Assembly: GCF_004521985.1 (NCBI RefSeq)
Contig: NZ_SBHZ01000013.1
Span: 1-64,000 of the forward strand
Origin: Ectopseudomonas khazarica
GTDB lineage: Bacteria; Pseudomonadota; Gammaproteobacteria; Pseudomonadales; Pseudomonadaceae
Length of the DNA: 64,000 nucleotides
Reading direction: 5' to 3'
Shown here piece after piece: positions 50,719 to 59,468 of the stretch. A program made the position numbers and the translations under genes. Every line of letters begins with the position of its first letter. Position 1 is the first letter of the stretch. The notes under the pieces were generated by a model. That model had not been told where the DNA came from and ran no database searches. It saw nothing but the letters and a program-made list of their open reading frames with translations.

Positions 50719-51857
50719 GCGAGGAGCTTGACCATGGTCTGGTAGTAGACCTCGGTGAGCAGGTCCAGATCACTGGCGAGTACGCGTTCGTTGATCTGGT
50801 GGATGGTGGCGTTGACCGGGCCGAGCTCGACCACCTGGGTGCCGAGGGTGGCGATGAAGCGCCCGTCCGAGGTACCGCCGCTGGTCGACGGGGTGGTCTC
50901 GCGACCGGTCACGCTGCGGATGCTGGCGGCCACGGCGTCGAGCAGGTCCCCCGGCTGGGTGAGGAACGGCAGGCCGGACAGCGCCCACTCCAGGTGGTAG
51001 TCCAGGCCATGCTTGTCGAGGATGGCGCTGACGCGCTGCTGCAGGTCTTCGACGCTGGATTCGGTGGAGAAGCGGAAGTTGAACACCGCCTTCAGCTCCC
51101 CCGGAATGACGTTGGTGGCACCGGTGCCGGCGTTGAGGTTGGAGACCTGGAAGCTGGTCGGCGGGAAGTAGTCGTTGCCGTGGTCCCAGTGCTCGGCGGC
51201 CAGCTCGGCCAGTGCCGGGGCGGCCAGGTGAATCGGGTTCTTCGCCAGGTGCGGGTAGGCCACGTGGCCCTGCTTGCCGTACACGGTGAGGGTGCAGCCG
51301 AGCGAGCCGCGGCGGCCATTCTTGACCACGTCGCCGAGCAGGGTGGTGCTCGAGGGTTCACCGACGATGCACCAGTCCAGACGCTCGCCGCGCTCGCGCA
51401 GGCGCTCGACCACGGCCTTGGTGCCGTGCTGCGCCGGGCCTTCCTCGTCGCTGGTGATGAGGAAGCTGATGGCGCCCTTGTGTTGCGGATGGTCGGCGAC
51501 GAAACGCTCGACGGCGATGATCATGCTGGCCAGGCTGCCCTTCATGTCGGCGGCGCCACGGCCGCAGAGCATGCCGTCCTCATCCACGCGCACGTCGAAT
51601 GGCTGGTACTGCCAGGCGTCCAGCGGGCCGGTGGGCACCACGTCGGTATGCCCGGCGAAGCACAGCACGGGGCCGTCGCCACCACGCCGGGCCCAGAAGT
51701 TCTCCACCTCTTCGATGCGCATGCGCTCCACCTCGAAGCCGCAGGCGGCGAGGCGACGCATCATCAGTTCCTGGCAGCCTTCGTCGACCGGGGTGACGGA
51801 CGGACGGCGGATCAGGTCGAAGGCGAGTTCCAGAGTCGGGGTGAGGGGGGCGGTCAT
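50712..51857 (-). CDS. dapE: Succinyl-diaminopimelate desuccinylase
   Basis: 381 aa, M20 metallopeptidase fold. Zinc ligands: His in CFAGHTDVVPTGP (~residue 69), Asp in GRGAADMKGS, Glu pair in TSDEEGPA, and HQINERV at the end. Hydrolyses N-succinyl-LL-DAP to LL-DAP and succinate in lysine/peptidoglycan precursor synthesis, after DapD and DapC, also in this window. GGAG 6 nt before ATG 51857. Confidence 0.95.
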   Translation of the reverse strand: MTAPLTPTLELAFDLIRRPSVTPVDEGCQELMMRRLAACGFEVERMRIEEVENFWARRGGDGPVLCFAGHTDVVPTGPLDAWQYQPFDVRVDEDGMLCGRGAADMKGSLASMIIAVERFVADHPQHKGAISFLITSDEEGPAQHGTKAVVERLRERGERLDWCIVGEPSSTTLLGDVVKNGRRGSLGCTLTVYGKQGHVAYPHLAKNPIHLAAPALAELAAEHWDHGNDYFPPTSFQVSNLNAGTGATNVIPGELKAVFNFRFSTESSVEDLQQRVSAILDKHGLDYHLEWALSGLPFLTQPGDLLDAVAASIRSVTGRETTPSTSGGTSDGRFIATLGTQVVELGPVNATIHQINERVLASDLDLLTEVYYQTMVKLLAC

Positions 51858-51999
51858 TGCGGCTCCGATGCGGCGGCTGGCGTGAAGGCTGGCCATCTTA
51901 AAGCAAAAGTCGTTACCAATCAGGTCATCCGGCGCCTGCGCGGATGCATTCACGCGCTGGCGGTATGGCGCCGACCGACGGCTGACCTGCCTTTCGGGG

Positions 52000-52028
52000 T
52001 TGGGTGGGCAAGGTGCTATCTCTATAAT
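52000..52028 (+). promoter_or_regulatory. Promoter of tcdA
   Basis: TTGGGT-(17 bp)-TATAAT; the perfect -10 begins 30 bp before ATG 52053. Confidence 0.7.
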
Positions 52029-52052
52029 GCGCGCCGTCCAGCAGGGGGATAG

Positions 52053-52862
52053 ATGAATACAGACGATCAGCGCTTTGGCGGAATAGCCCGGCTTTATGGC
52101 CAGGAGGGTTACCAGCGCCTGGCTACGGCGCATGTGGCCGTGGTCGGCATCGGTGGCGTCGGCTCCTGGGCTGCGGAAGCCCTGGCGCGCTCCGGCGTGG
52201 GCGAGATTTCCCTGTTCGACCTGGATGATGTGTGCATTACCAACACCAATCGTCAGGTGCACGCCCTCGAGGGCGCGGTGGGCAAGGCCAAGGTCGACGA
52301 GATGGCCGCGCGCATCCGTGCCATCAACCCGGCGTGCGTGGTGCATGCGGTGGCCGACTTCGTCACCCGTGAGACCATGGCCGAGTACATCACCGAACAG
52401 CTTGATGGCGTGATCGACTGCATCGACAGCGTGCCGGCCAAGGCCGCGCTGATCGCCTGGTGCAAGCGGCGCAAGATCCAGATCGTCACCACCGGCGGTG
52501 CGGGTGGCCAGGTCGACCCGACGCAGATCCAGGTCACCGACCTGAACAAGACCTTCAACGACCCGCTGGCGGCCAAGGTGCGCAGCATGCTGCGTCGTGA
52601 CTACGGCTTCTCCCGTACGCCGGGGCGCACCTACAGCGTGCCGTGCGTGTTCTCCACCGAGCAGCTGCGCTATCCCAAGCCGGACGGCAGCGTCTGCCAG
52701 GCCAAGGGCTTCGTCGGTGAGGGGGTGAGGCTGGACTGCGCGGGCGGTTTCGGTGCGGTGATGATGGTCACCGCCAGTTTCGGCATGGCCGCCGCCGCCA
52801 GGCTGGTGGACAAGCTGGTCGCCGGCGCCCGGCGCCCGGCAGAGCGCAAGGCTGCTGGTTGA
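52053..52862 (+). CDS. tcdA: tRNA threonylcarbamoyladenosine dehydratase
   Basis: 269 aa, E1-like fold. ATP-binding VVGIGGVGSWAAEALARSGVG (28-48) and DDVCITNTNRQ, plus CxxxK region IAWCKRRKI. TcdA (CsdL) converts t6A37 of tRNA into cyclic t6A using ATP, with CsdA-CsdE assisting in vivo; csdE and csdA follow at 54-56 kb. An AGGGGG ribosome site precedes the ATG. Confidence 0.94.
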   Translation: MNTDDQRFGGIARLYGQEGYQRLATAHVAVVGIGGVGSWAAEALARSGVGEISLFDLDDVCITNTNRQVHALEGAVGKAKVDEMAARIRAINPACVVHAVADFVTRETMAEYITEQLDGVIDCIDSVPAKAALIAWCKRRKIQIVTTGGAGGQVDPTQIQVTDLNKTFNDPLAAKVRSMLRRDYGFSRTPGRTYSVPCVFSTEQLRYPKPDGSVCQAKGFVGEGVRLDCAGGFGAVMMVTASFGMAAAARLVDKLVAGARRPAERKAAG

Positions 52863-52964
52863 GGGCGTTGCGCGTTGCGCATTTGACTATGCTGGATAAA
52901 CGGAAAAGGTGCAGCAAACGAACACAGGGAAGCATCGAACGTCATTCGTAGTAGAGGTGATTTT

Positions 52965-53807
52965 GTGTCTTACCGGTTTGAGCGCGTCTTTCGCACAGGG
53001 CGCAGGGCACGGATGCTCGCCTCCCTGACGCTGCCTGTCTGGCTCCTGCTGCTGGCCCCGGTGCAGGCCGAGCCGCAGACCCTGCGCATCGGCACCGGTG
53101 ACTGGGCGCCCTATGTCGATCAGCAGCGCGCCGATGGCGGGGCCCTGGCGCGGCTGGTCAGTGCGGTGTTCGCCGAGGCCGGCTATCGGGTCGAATACAT
53201 CTTTCATCCCTGGGACCGCAATGTGCTGATGTTGCAGCAGGGGCAGCTGAGCGCGATCATGCCCTACAGCTGCAGCCCCAGCCGTCTCAATTACGGTGTT
53301 TGCAGCGATCCGCTGGTGCGCGGCGAGGTGGTCCTGTTCCATCGCGCCGACCAGGCGTTCGACTGGCAGAAGGTCGACGACCTGTTCAACTATCGCATCG
53401 GCACGACCCTGGGTTACTCCTACGGGCCGGAGTTCGACGAGGCGCTGGCCGGCGGTCGCCTGATGGTGCAGCAGAGCGGCAAGGAAGACACCAGCTTCCG
53501 CCTGCTGGAACTGGGGCGCATCGACCTGCACCCACAGGATCGTGCGGTAGGCTATGCCATGTTGCGCCAGCTGTTCCCCAAGGACGCCAGTCATATCACG
53601 CACCATCCGCGCTACCTGAACAAGGAGCCGCTGCGCCTGCTGTTTCGCAAGGATGACGCCGAAGGGGCGGAGCTGTTGCGCCTGTTCAACGCCGGGCTGC
53701 GAGCTTTTGCCAAGCGCGGTGATCTGGAGCGTCTGCAGCAGGCCCTGAACTCGGGCAATGCCGACAGCTGGCAGCCCAGTACCTCACATCACGTTGCGCA
53801 GGACTGA
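52965..53807 (+). CDS. Periplasmic amino-acid-type solute-binding protein
   Basis: 280 aa with signal peptide (helix ~20-35, ending VQA). Type 3 solute-binding fold: LRIGTGDWAPYVDQQRADGG, GYRVEYIFHPWDRNVLMLQ, IGTTLGYSYGPEF and the C-terminal LLRLFNAGLRAFAKRGDLERL. GTG start at 52965, supported by GAGGTGA 7 nt upstream. No permease or ATPase is adjacent, so it may be an orphan binding protein or feed a sensor. Confidence 0.85.
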   Translation: MSYRFERVFRTGRRARMLASLTLPVWLLLLAPVQAEPQTLRIGTGDWAPYVDQQRADGGALARLVSAVFAEAGYRVEYIFHPWDRNVLMLQQGQLSAIMPYSCSPSRLNYGVCSDPLVRGEVVLFHRADQAFDWQKVDDLFNYRIGTTLGYSYGPEFDEALAGGRLMVQQSGKEDTSFRLLELGRIDLHPQDRAVGYAMLRQLFPKDASHITHHPRYLNKEPLRLLFRKDDAEGAELLRLFNAGLRAFAKRGDLERLQQALNSGNADSWQPSTSHHVAQD

Positions 53808-53840
53808 GCGACGCTCGTCCTGCGCCTGCCAAGGATTTTC

Positions 53841-54308
53841 ATGCTCAACAACGATGTGCTGCGCAGCTTGCGCTATCTGCTGAACGTCAACGACAGCAAG
53901 CTGGAGGCCTTGTGCCGGCTGGCCGATTACCCGGTGGAGCCCGGGCTGATCTCGGCCTGCCTGCTGCGCGAGGACGAAGCCGGGTACCGCGCCTGCAGCG
54001 ACGTGCTGCTCGCCCATGTCCTCGAAGGGCTGGTGTTCCACAAGCGGGGTCGGGATGACAGCCGTCCGCGCCAGGCGGTGGAGAAGCGCCTGAGCAACAA
54101 CATCGTGCTGAAGAAACTGCGCGTCGCCTTCGAGCTGCGCGACGACGACATCCAGGCCATCCTGCAGGCCGCCGACCTGCCGATGACCAAGGCCGAGCTC
54201 GGGGCGCTGTTTCGCGCGCCGGGGCACCGGCACTACCGCGAGTGTGGCGACCAGATCCTGCGTAACTTCCTGCGTGGGCTGACCCAGCGCGAACGCGCTC
54301 AGGCCTGA
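53841..54308 (+). CDS. DUF1456 protein (YehS-like)
   Basis: 155 aa made of two DUF1456 repeats, MLNNDVLRSLRYLLNVNDSKL and LSNNIVLKKLRVAFELRDDDI, each helical and ~65 residues long. Function not known; soluble. AAGGA 5 nt before ATG 53841. Confidence 0.9.
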   Translation: MLNNDVLRSLRYLLNVNDSKLEALCRLADYPVEPGLISACLLREDEAGYRACSDVLLAHVLEGLVFHKRGRDDSRPRQAVEKRLSNNIVLKKLRVAFELRDDDIQAILQAADLPMTKAELGALFRAPGHRHYRECGDQILRNFLRGLTQRERAQA

Positions 54309-54340
54309 GCCAGGGCTGGCCTGGCAGGGGGCAAGCAGTT

Positions 54341-54363
54341 CGTAGCCCGGATGCAATCCGGGG
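54341..54363. repeat. REP element (CCCGGATGCAATCCGGG)
   Basis: CGTAGCCCGGATGCAATCCG.., perfect palindromic core, between the convergent DUF1456 and csdE genes. Confidence 0.85.
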
Positions 54364-54371
54364 CAACAGGC

Positions 54372-54776
54372 TCAGCCCGTCAGTTCGGCCATGCGCCGTA
54401 ACACGGCATGCAGGCCGTTGCTGCGCGAGGGCGACAGCTGGCGTTGCAGGCCCAGCTGGCCGAACCAGTCATTCAGATCGAGCTGCGCCAACTCGTTGCT
54501 GCTCAAGCCTTCGACGCGCGCCAGCAGCACGGTCAGCAAGCCGCGCAGCAGACGTGCATCGCTGGTCGCACGGAAGCGCCAGCGGCCTTCATGCTGCTCG
54601 GCGAGCAGCCAGACCAGGCTCTCGCAGCCGTGCACGCGGTTGGCCTCGCTGCGCTCGGCGTCGCTCAGCGGCGCCAGACGCTCGCCCCATTGCATCAGCA
54701 GGCGGGCGCGCTGCTCCCAGCCGTGGCAGGTGGTAAAGGCGTCGAAAGCTTCCTGAGCGGCATTGGGCAGGCTCAT
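54372..54776 (-). CDS. csdE: Sulfur acceptor protein CsdE/SufE-like
   Basis: 134 aa. SufE fold with the acceptor Cys in RVHGCESLVWL (~residue 51) and GLSSNELAQLDLNDWF. Takes persulfide sulfur from the cysteine desulfurase encoded just upstream (CsdA). The pairing and the presence of tcdA nearby suggest the CsdA-CsdE-TcdA route of ct6A formation. GGGGAGATC before ATG 54776; 85 bp downstream of csdA with a REP element between. Confidence 0.88.
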   Translation of the reverse strand: MSLPNAAQEAFDAFTTCHGWEQRARLLMQWGERLAPLSDAERSEANRVHGCESLVWLLAEQHEGRWRFRATSDARLLRGLLTVLLARVEGLSSNELAQLDLNDWFGQLGLQRQLSPSRSNGLHAVLRRMAELTG

Positions 54777-54797
54777 TCCCGATCTCCCCCTGAACCC

Positions 54798-54845
54798 GTA
54801 GGAGCGGCTTCAGCCGCGATCACGGCTGCAACGGCGGCTCCTGCG
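54798..54845. repeat. REP elements (GTAGGAGCGGCTTCAGCCGCGA and inverted copy)
   Basis: GTAGGAGCGGCTTCAGCCGC followed by a decayed inverted copy ACGGCGGCTCCTGCGG, between csdA and csdE. Confidence 0.8.
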
Positions 54846-54861
54846 GAAAACCGGGGCACGC

Positions 54862-56067
54862 TCATCGCAACAGCTCCAGGGCGTTGTCCAGTGCGGCGAA
54901 GAAGCGCTGCAGGTCGTCACCGTCGCTGTACAGGCCGAGCGATACGCGGATCGCGCCGCCGAGGCCGAGCTGTTTCATCAGCGGCATGGCGCAGTGATGG
55001 CCGGCGCGCACGGCGATACCCTGTTCGCTGAGCAGGTGAGCCAGGTCGGCGTTGTGTACGCCGTCGATGCAGAAGCTGGCCAGCGCCGTCTGCGGCGCGC
55101 CGAGCAGGCGCATGCCGGAGCGTGCCTGCAGGCCGCTCAGCAGGGCGCTGTGCAGGGCGCTCTCGTGGGCCGCCACGGCGTTCGTATCCAGGGCGCCAAG
55201 CCAGCGCAGCACGGCGCCGAAGGCGATCACCGCGCTGACCGCCGGGGTGCCGGCTTCGAAACCCAGCGGCGCCGGACGGAAGCTGGCCTGCTGGTAGTCG
55301 GCGTCCTGCACCATCTCGCCGCCGAACTGCCAGTGCTGCAGCCGGGCCAGGGCCTCGCCGCGGCCGTAGAGCAGGCCGACGCCATCCGGGCCGTACAGCT
55401 TGTGCGCCGAGCAGACGTAGAAGTCGCAGCCCAGCGCCTGCACGTCGGGGCGCTGATGCACCGCGCCCTGGGCGCCGTCGACCACGCTCAGCGCGCCCTG
55501 GGCGCGGGCCATGGCCAGCAGCTGCGGCAGCGGTTGCCAGCGGCCGAGCACGTTGGACAGCTGGGTCACGGCCAGCAGGCGGGTGCGCGGGCCGATGCAC
55601 GCGGCAGCCTGTTCCAGGTCGACGCTGCCACTGGCGTCCAGCGGCAGCACGACCAGCTCCAGGTTGCGACGCCGGGCCAGTTGTTGCCAGGGCAACAGGT
55701 TGGCGTGGTGTTCGGCGGCGCTGATGACGATCTGCCCGTCGCCCGGCAACTGCGACTCGAGGCCATAGGCGAGCAGGTTGAGTGATTCGGTGGTGCCGCG
55801 GGTGAAGATGATCTGCTCCGCGCTGGCGGCGTTGAGCCACTGCGCGGCGTCCTGGCGGCTGGCCTCGAAGGCGCGGGTGGCGCGTTCGCCGGGCAGGTGC
55901 TGGGCACGGTGCACGTTGGCTGCGCCTGTGCCGTAGTAGCCGAGCAGGGCTTCGAGCAGTACCTGCGGCTTCTGCGCGGTCGCGGCGCTGTCGAGGTAGG
56001 TCTGGCCTTCGGCTTCGAGGGCGAGAATGCCGGGGAAGTCGGCGCGCCAGGGGGAGATGAGAGCCAT
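54862..56067 (-). CDS. csdA: Cysteine desulfurase (CsdA/SufS type)
   Basis: 401 aa, group II cysteine desulfurase. PLP Lys in CSAHKLYGPDGVGLL (~residue 222), EHHANLLPW substrate region, and the active Cys in RAGHHCAMP (~353). Releases sulfur from cysteine as a persulfide for CsdE. Ends close to csdE on the same strand. An inverted repeat lies just upstream of its start, between it and dapD. Confidence 0.92.
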   Translation of the reverse strand: MALISPWRADFPGILALEAEGQTYLDSAATAQKPQVLLEALLGYYGTGAANVHRAQHLPGERATRAFEASRQDAAQWLNAASAEQIIFTRGTTESLNLLAYGLESQLPGDGQIVISAAEHHANLLPWQQLARRRNLELVVLPLDASGSVDLEQAAACIGPRTRLLAVTQLSNVLGRWQPLPQLLAMARAQGALSVVDGAQGAVHQRPDVQALGCDFYVCSAHKLYGPDGVGLLYGRGEALARLQHWQFGGEMVQDADYQQASFRPAPLGFEAGTPAVSAVIAFGAVLRWLGALDTNAVAAHESALHSALLSGLQARSGMRLLGAPQTALASFCIDGVHNADLAHLLSEQGIAVRAGHHCAMPLMKQLGLGGAIRVSLGLYSDGDDLQRFFAALDNALELLR

Positions 56068-56075
56068 GAGCTTCG

Positions 56076-56134
56076 AGCCGCAAGCTGCAAGTTCGAGCCG
56101 TCTCGTCGGCGGCTCGTGACTTGCAGCTTGGCGC
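56076..56134. repeat. Long imperfect inverted repeat between dapD and csdA
   Basis: AGCCGCAAGCTGCAAGT..CGAGCCG and the near-complement CGGCTCG..ACTTGCAGCTTGGCGCT. Arms ~25 nt, total 59 bp. Such CTTGCAGCTT repeats are dispersed in Pseudomonas; here one could end the dapD transcript. Confidence 0.7.
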
Positions 56135-56140
56135 TGCCTC

Positions 56141-57175
56141 TTAGTTGTGAGCGTGCAGGGCTTCGTTCAGCTCGATGGCCGACTTGTGGGTCTTGCACTC
56201 CACGGCGCCGGTCAGCGAGTTGCGGCGGAACAGCAGGTCGGCCTGGCCGGCCAGCTCACGCGCCTTGACCACCTTGACCAGGGCATTGCCCTCGTCGAGC
56301 AGGTTCACCTTGGTCCCGGCGGTGATGTACAGGCCGGCTTCCACGGTGTTGCGGTCACCCAGCGGGATGCCGATACCGGCGTTGGCACCGATCAGGCAGC
56401 CTTCGCCGACGCTGATGATGATGTTGCCGCCGCCGGACAGGGTGCCCATGGTCGAGCAGCCGCCGCCCAGGTCCGAACCCTTGCCGACGAATACGCCCGC
56501 GGAGACGCGACCTTCGATCATGCCCGGGCCTTCGGTGCCGGCGTTGAAGTTGACGAAGCCTTCGTGCATCACGGTGGTGCCTTCGCCGATGTAGGCGCCC
56601 AGGCGCACGCGGGCGCTGTCGGCGATACGCACGCCGGCCGGTACCACGTAGTCGGTCATTTTCGGGAACTTGTCCACGGAGAACACTTCCAGCAGCTCGC
56701 CCTTCAGGCGTGCTTCCAGCTGACGTTCGGCCAGCTCGCCGAGGTCGACGGCGCCCTGGCTGGTCCAGGCCACGTTGGGCAGCAGCGGGAAGATGCCGGC
56801 CAGGCTCAGGCCGTGCGGCTTGACCAGGCGGTGCGACAGCAGGTGCAGCTTGAGGTAGGCCTCCGGCGTGCTGCTCGGTGCGCCGTCTTCGGCGAGGAAG
56901 GTGGCGACCAGCGGGTTGTGGCTTTCGGCCAGGCGGGTCAGCAGCGCGGCCTGGGCGCTGTCCACGCCTTTCAGGGCCTCGGCCAGGTCGGCCGCCTGGG
57001 CGGTGGTGAAGGCGATGGCCTGGTTGCCGCCCTGGTAGCCGAGCTTCTCGGCGGCCTTGGCGACCAGCTCGGCTGCCGGGTTGAGCAGGGGCTGCGCGTA
57101 GAAGACTTCCAGCCAGTTGCCCTGGCGATTCTGGGTACCGACGCCAAAGGCGATGCTGAAGAGGGTGGTGCTCAT
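56141..57175 (-). CDS. dapD: Tetrahydrodipicolinate N-succinyltransferase
   Basis: 344 aa, the longer DapD form typical of Pseudomonas. A left-handed beta-helix with hexapeptide repeats (~190-300; ARVRLGAYIGEGTTVMHEGF, GVFVGKGSDLGGGCSTMG, CLIGANAGIGIPLGD). Transfers succinyl from succinyl-CoA in DAP/lysine synthesis. ATG 57175 (MSTTLFSIAFGVGTQN) has AAGGAA ~10 nt upstream. Confidence 0.95.
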   Translation of the reverse strand: MSTTLFSIAFGVGTQNRQGNWLEVFYAQPLLNPAAELVAKAAEKLGYQGGNQAIAFTTAQAADLAEALKGVDSAQAALLTRLAESHNPLVATFLAEDGAPSSTPEAYLKLHLLSHRLVKPHGLSLAGIFPLLPNVAWTSQGAVDLGELAERQLEARLKGELLEVFSVDKFPKMTDYVVPAGVRIADSARVRLGAYIGEGTTVMHEGFVNFNAGTEGPGMIEGRVSAGVFVGKGSDLGGGCSTMGTLSGGGNIIISVGEGCLIGANAGIGIPLGDRNTVEAGLYITAGTKVNLLDEGNALVKVVKARELAGQADLLFRRNSLTGAVECKTHKSAIELNEALHAHN

Positions 57176-57210
57176 GATATGGGTTCCTTGCAACGAAATC
57201 GGGTGAGGTA

Positions 57211-57558
57211 TCAGGCCAACGCGGCTTGGTAGTTATCCGGTTTGAAGCCGACCAGGGTCTTGTCGCCCAGGTCGAGCACCGGGCGCTTGATCATCGAGGG
57301 CTGGGCCAGCATCAGCTCGATGGCCCTGGCCTGGTCGAGGTCGCTTTTCTGGGTGTCGTCCAGCTTGCGGAAGGTGGTGCCGGCGCGGTTGAGGATGGTT
57401 TGCCAGCCATGCTCGTTGCACCACTTCTCCAGGCTCGCACGGTCGATTCCGGCGCTCTTGTAGTCATGAAAGGCATAGTCGACCTGGTGCTCTTCGAGCC
57501 AGGTTCTGGCCTTTTTCATCGTGTCACAGGCCTTGATGCCATACAGGACGTAACTCAT
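57211..57558 (-). CDS. ArsC/Spx-family protein (YffB-like)
   Basis: 115 aa thioredoxin-like fold of the ArsC family. MSYVLYGIKACDTMKKARTW with a single Cys11 and no resolving CxxC partner; RKLDDTQKSDL and KRPVLDLGDKTLVGF follow. This is the YffB-type group lying next to dapD, not a proven arsenate reductase. GAGGAAG before ATG 57558. Same strand as dapD, 35 bp upstream of it, likely one operon. Confidence 0.88.
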   Translation of the reverse strand: MSYVLYGIKACDTMKKARTWLEEHQVDYAFHDYKSAGIDRASLEKWCNEHGWQTILNRAGTTFRKLDDTQKSDLDQARAIELMLAQPSMIKRPVLDLGDKTLVGFKPDNYQAALA

Positions 57559-57710
57559 TGATCTTCCTCTGATGAGTGGCGTGCCGGAAGCTCCGGGAAA
57601 TACGGCGGGCCATTATGCCACGTCATATCGCGGCTGGGCGGTGGCTGTCGCTGCGAAGTGTTACGGCGCTAGAATCGCAGCCTCCCGCCCGTTCCCGCCG
57701 GTTTCGCACC

Positions 57711-59345
57711 ATGCAATTGCTCTACACCATCCTGACCATGTTGCTGGTGGTCAGTGGCACCCGTATTACCGCTCAGTTCATCCCCTTGCCGCTGCCGTTG
57801 CTGCAGATCCTGATCGGTGCGCTGCTGGCCATTCCGGTCCTGGGCATGCACGTGCGCCTCGATCCCGAGCTGTTCCTGCTGCTGTTCATCCCGCCCTTGC
57901 TGTTCGTCGACGGCTGGCGCATGCCCAAGGGGCAGTTCCGGGAGCTGCGTACGCCGATCCTGCTGCTGGCGTTCGCCCTGGTGTTCTTCACCATCCTGGG
58001 GGCCGGGCAGGTCATCCACTGGCTGTTGCCGCAGGTGCCGCTGGCGGCCTGTTTCGCCCTGGCCGCAGTGCTCTCGCCGACCGATGCGGTGGCCGTCTCG
58101 GCGATCACCCATGGGCGTTTGCCCAACACCCTGAACAACCTGTTGCAGGGCGAGGCGCTGATGAACGACGCCTCCGGCCTGGTGGCGTTCAAGTTCGCCG
58201 TGGCGGCGACGCTCACCGGGGTGTTCTCGATCACCGATGCCGGCCTGCAGTTTCTCCTGGTGGCGTTTGGCGGGCTGGCCATCGGCGTGGCGCTCAGCTA
58301 CCTGCTGGGGCGGCTGCGTGCCTGGATGATCGGCCGGGGCTGGGAAGACCCCGCCCCGCATGTGCTGCTCCTGCTGCTGTTGCCATTCGCCGCCTACGTC
58401 GCCGCCGAGCACCTGGGGCTCTCCGGGATTCTCTCCGCCGTCGCGGCGGGGATGATGCAGAGCCGCCTCGATCTGCTGCCCAGGCAGACCTCGACGCGGA
58501 TGCTCAACCGCAGCGTCTGGGCGTTGCTGGAGTTCACCTTCAACGGCCTGATCTTCCTGCTGCTCGGCTTGCAGCTGCCGGACATCCTCGGCGCCGCGCT
58601 GGGCGGGCACGCGACGCCCTGGCGTTTCGCGCTGCAGGCCCTGGCCATGGTGGTGGTGATCTACGCCGTGCTGATGCTGCTGCGCTTCGTCTGGGTCTAC
58701 AGCTACTGGCGCATGTCCGGGGCGCTGCGCCGGTTGCGCGGCGAGCCCACGCGGTTCGCCGGGCAGTCACGCATCGCCCTCAGCGCGGTGCTGACGCTCG
58801 GTGGTGTGCGTGGGGCGGTGACCCTGGCCGGCGTGATGTCGTTGCCGTTGCTGCTCAACAGCGGCGAGGCCTTCCCCGAGCGTGACCTGCTGATCCTGAT
58901 CGCTGCCGGGGTGATCCTGTTGTCATTGCTGGTCGCCAGCGTCGCCTTGCCACGCATCCTGCCGCGTCTGCCGCAGGACAACGCCGCCGTGCACGAGCGT
59001 GAGCTCAACCGCCATCGCGCGCTGATGCTGGAGTCGGCCATTCGCTACCTGGAGTCCGAGGACGAACGCGCCGCCGATGCCGAGGGCGCAATCGCTTCGG
59101 TCGAGGTGAAGGCGAGGCTGATGAGTGAGTACCGCGATCTGCTCGAGCGTGCCCGTGGTGGCGAGGAGGCGCGTGAGCATCAGCGCGAGGTCGATCGCCT
59201 GGAGTACCGCCTGCGTCTGCAGGCGCTGCGTACCCAGCGCCTGGAGCTGTATCGCATGCGCAAGGACAACGAGCTGGATGACGACATGCTGGCCGAGATC
59301 CTGCGCGACCTGGATATCGCCGAGGCGCGCCTGCACAAGAGCTGA
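57711..59345 (+). CDS. CPA1-family Na+/H+ antiporter
   Basis: 544 aa, about 12 helices (to ~420) and a C-terminal cytoplasmic, charged, coiled tail (~425-544). Conserved ion-site blocks LSPTDAVAVSAI (residues ~122-133) and EALMNDASGLVAFKFA (~148-163), and ALGGVRGAV-like TLGGVRGAVTLAGV. The LSPTDAVAV/ND motif is that of NhaP-type exchangers. Regulates pH/Na+. ATG 57711 lacks an obvious ribosome site. Confidence 0.9.
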   Translation: MQLLYTILTMLLVVSGTRITAQFIPLPLPLLQILIGALLAIPVLGMHVRLDPELFLLLFIPPLLFVDGWRMPKGQFRELRTPILLLAFALVFFTILGAGQVIHWLLPQVPLAACFALAAVLSPTDAVAVSAITHGRLPNTLNNLLQGEALMNDASGLVAFKFAVAATLTGVFSITDAGLQFLLVAFGGLAIGVALSYLLGRLRAWMIGRGWEDPAPHVLLLLLLPFAAYVAAEHLGLSGILSAVAAGMMQSRLDLLPRQTSTRMLNRSVWALLEFTFNGLIFLLLGLQLPDILGAALGGHATPWRFALQALAMVVVIYAVLMLLRFVWVYSYWRMSGALRRLRGEPTRFAGQSRIALSAVLTLGGVRGAVTLAGVMSLPLLLNSGEAFPERDLLILIAAGVILLSLLVASVALPRILPRLPQDNAAVHERELNRHRALMLESAIRYLESEDERAADAEGAIASVEVKARLMSEYRDLLERARGGEEAREHQREVDRLEYRLRLQALRTQRLELYRMRKDNELDDDMLAEILRDLDIAEARLHKS

Positions 59346-59357
59346 GTCACGGATAGG

Positions 59358-59452
59358 CGTAGCCCGGATTACATCCGGGCTACGGAGTCAGAGGCTCGCG
59401 GCTAAAGCCCCTCCTACAAACCAAGCAGCTGTGGGAGGGGCTTCAGCCGCGA
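59358..59452. repeat. REP cluster: CCCGGATTACATCCGGG plus an inverted pair of GCGGCT-type REPs
   Basis: CGTAGCCCGGATTACATCCG.. (59358-59384), then TCGCGGCTAAAGCCCCTCCTAC (59396-59417) and its opposite copy TGGGAGGGGCTTCAGCCGCG (59432-59451). Two REPs in opposite directions form a BIME-like unit between the convergent antiporter and dapC genes. Confidence 0.85.
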
Positions 59453-59468
59453 CTGCTTTTGAAGTCGT

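Noticed and set aside
57211..57558. Arsenate reductase
   Set aside because: The ArsC-like fold is clear, but the position beside dapD and the YffB-type sequence give no support for arsenate detoxification; no ars genes are near.
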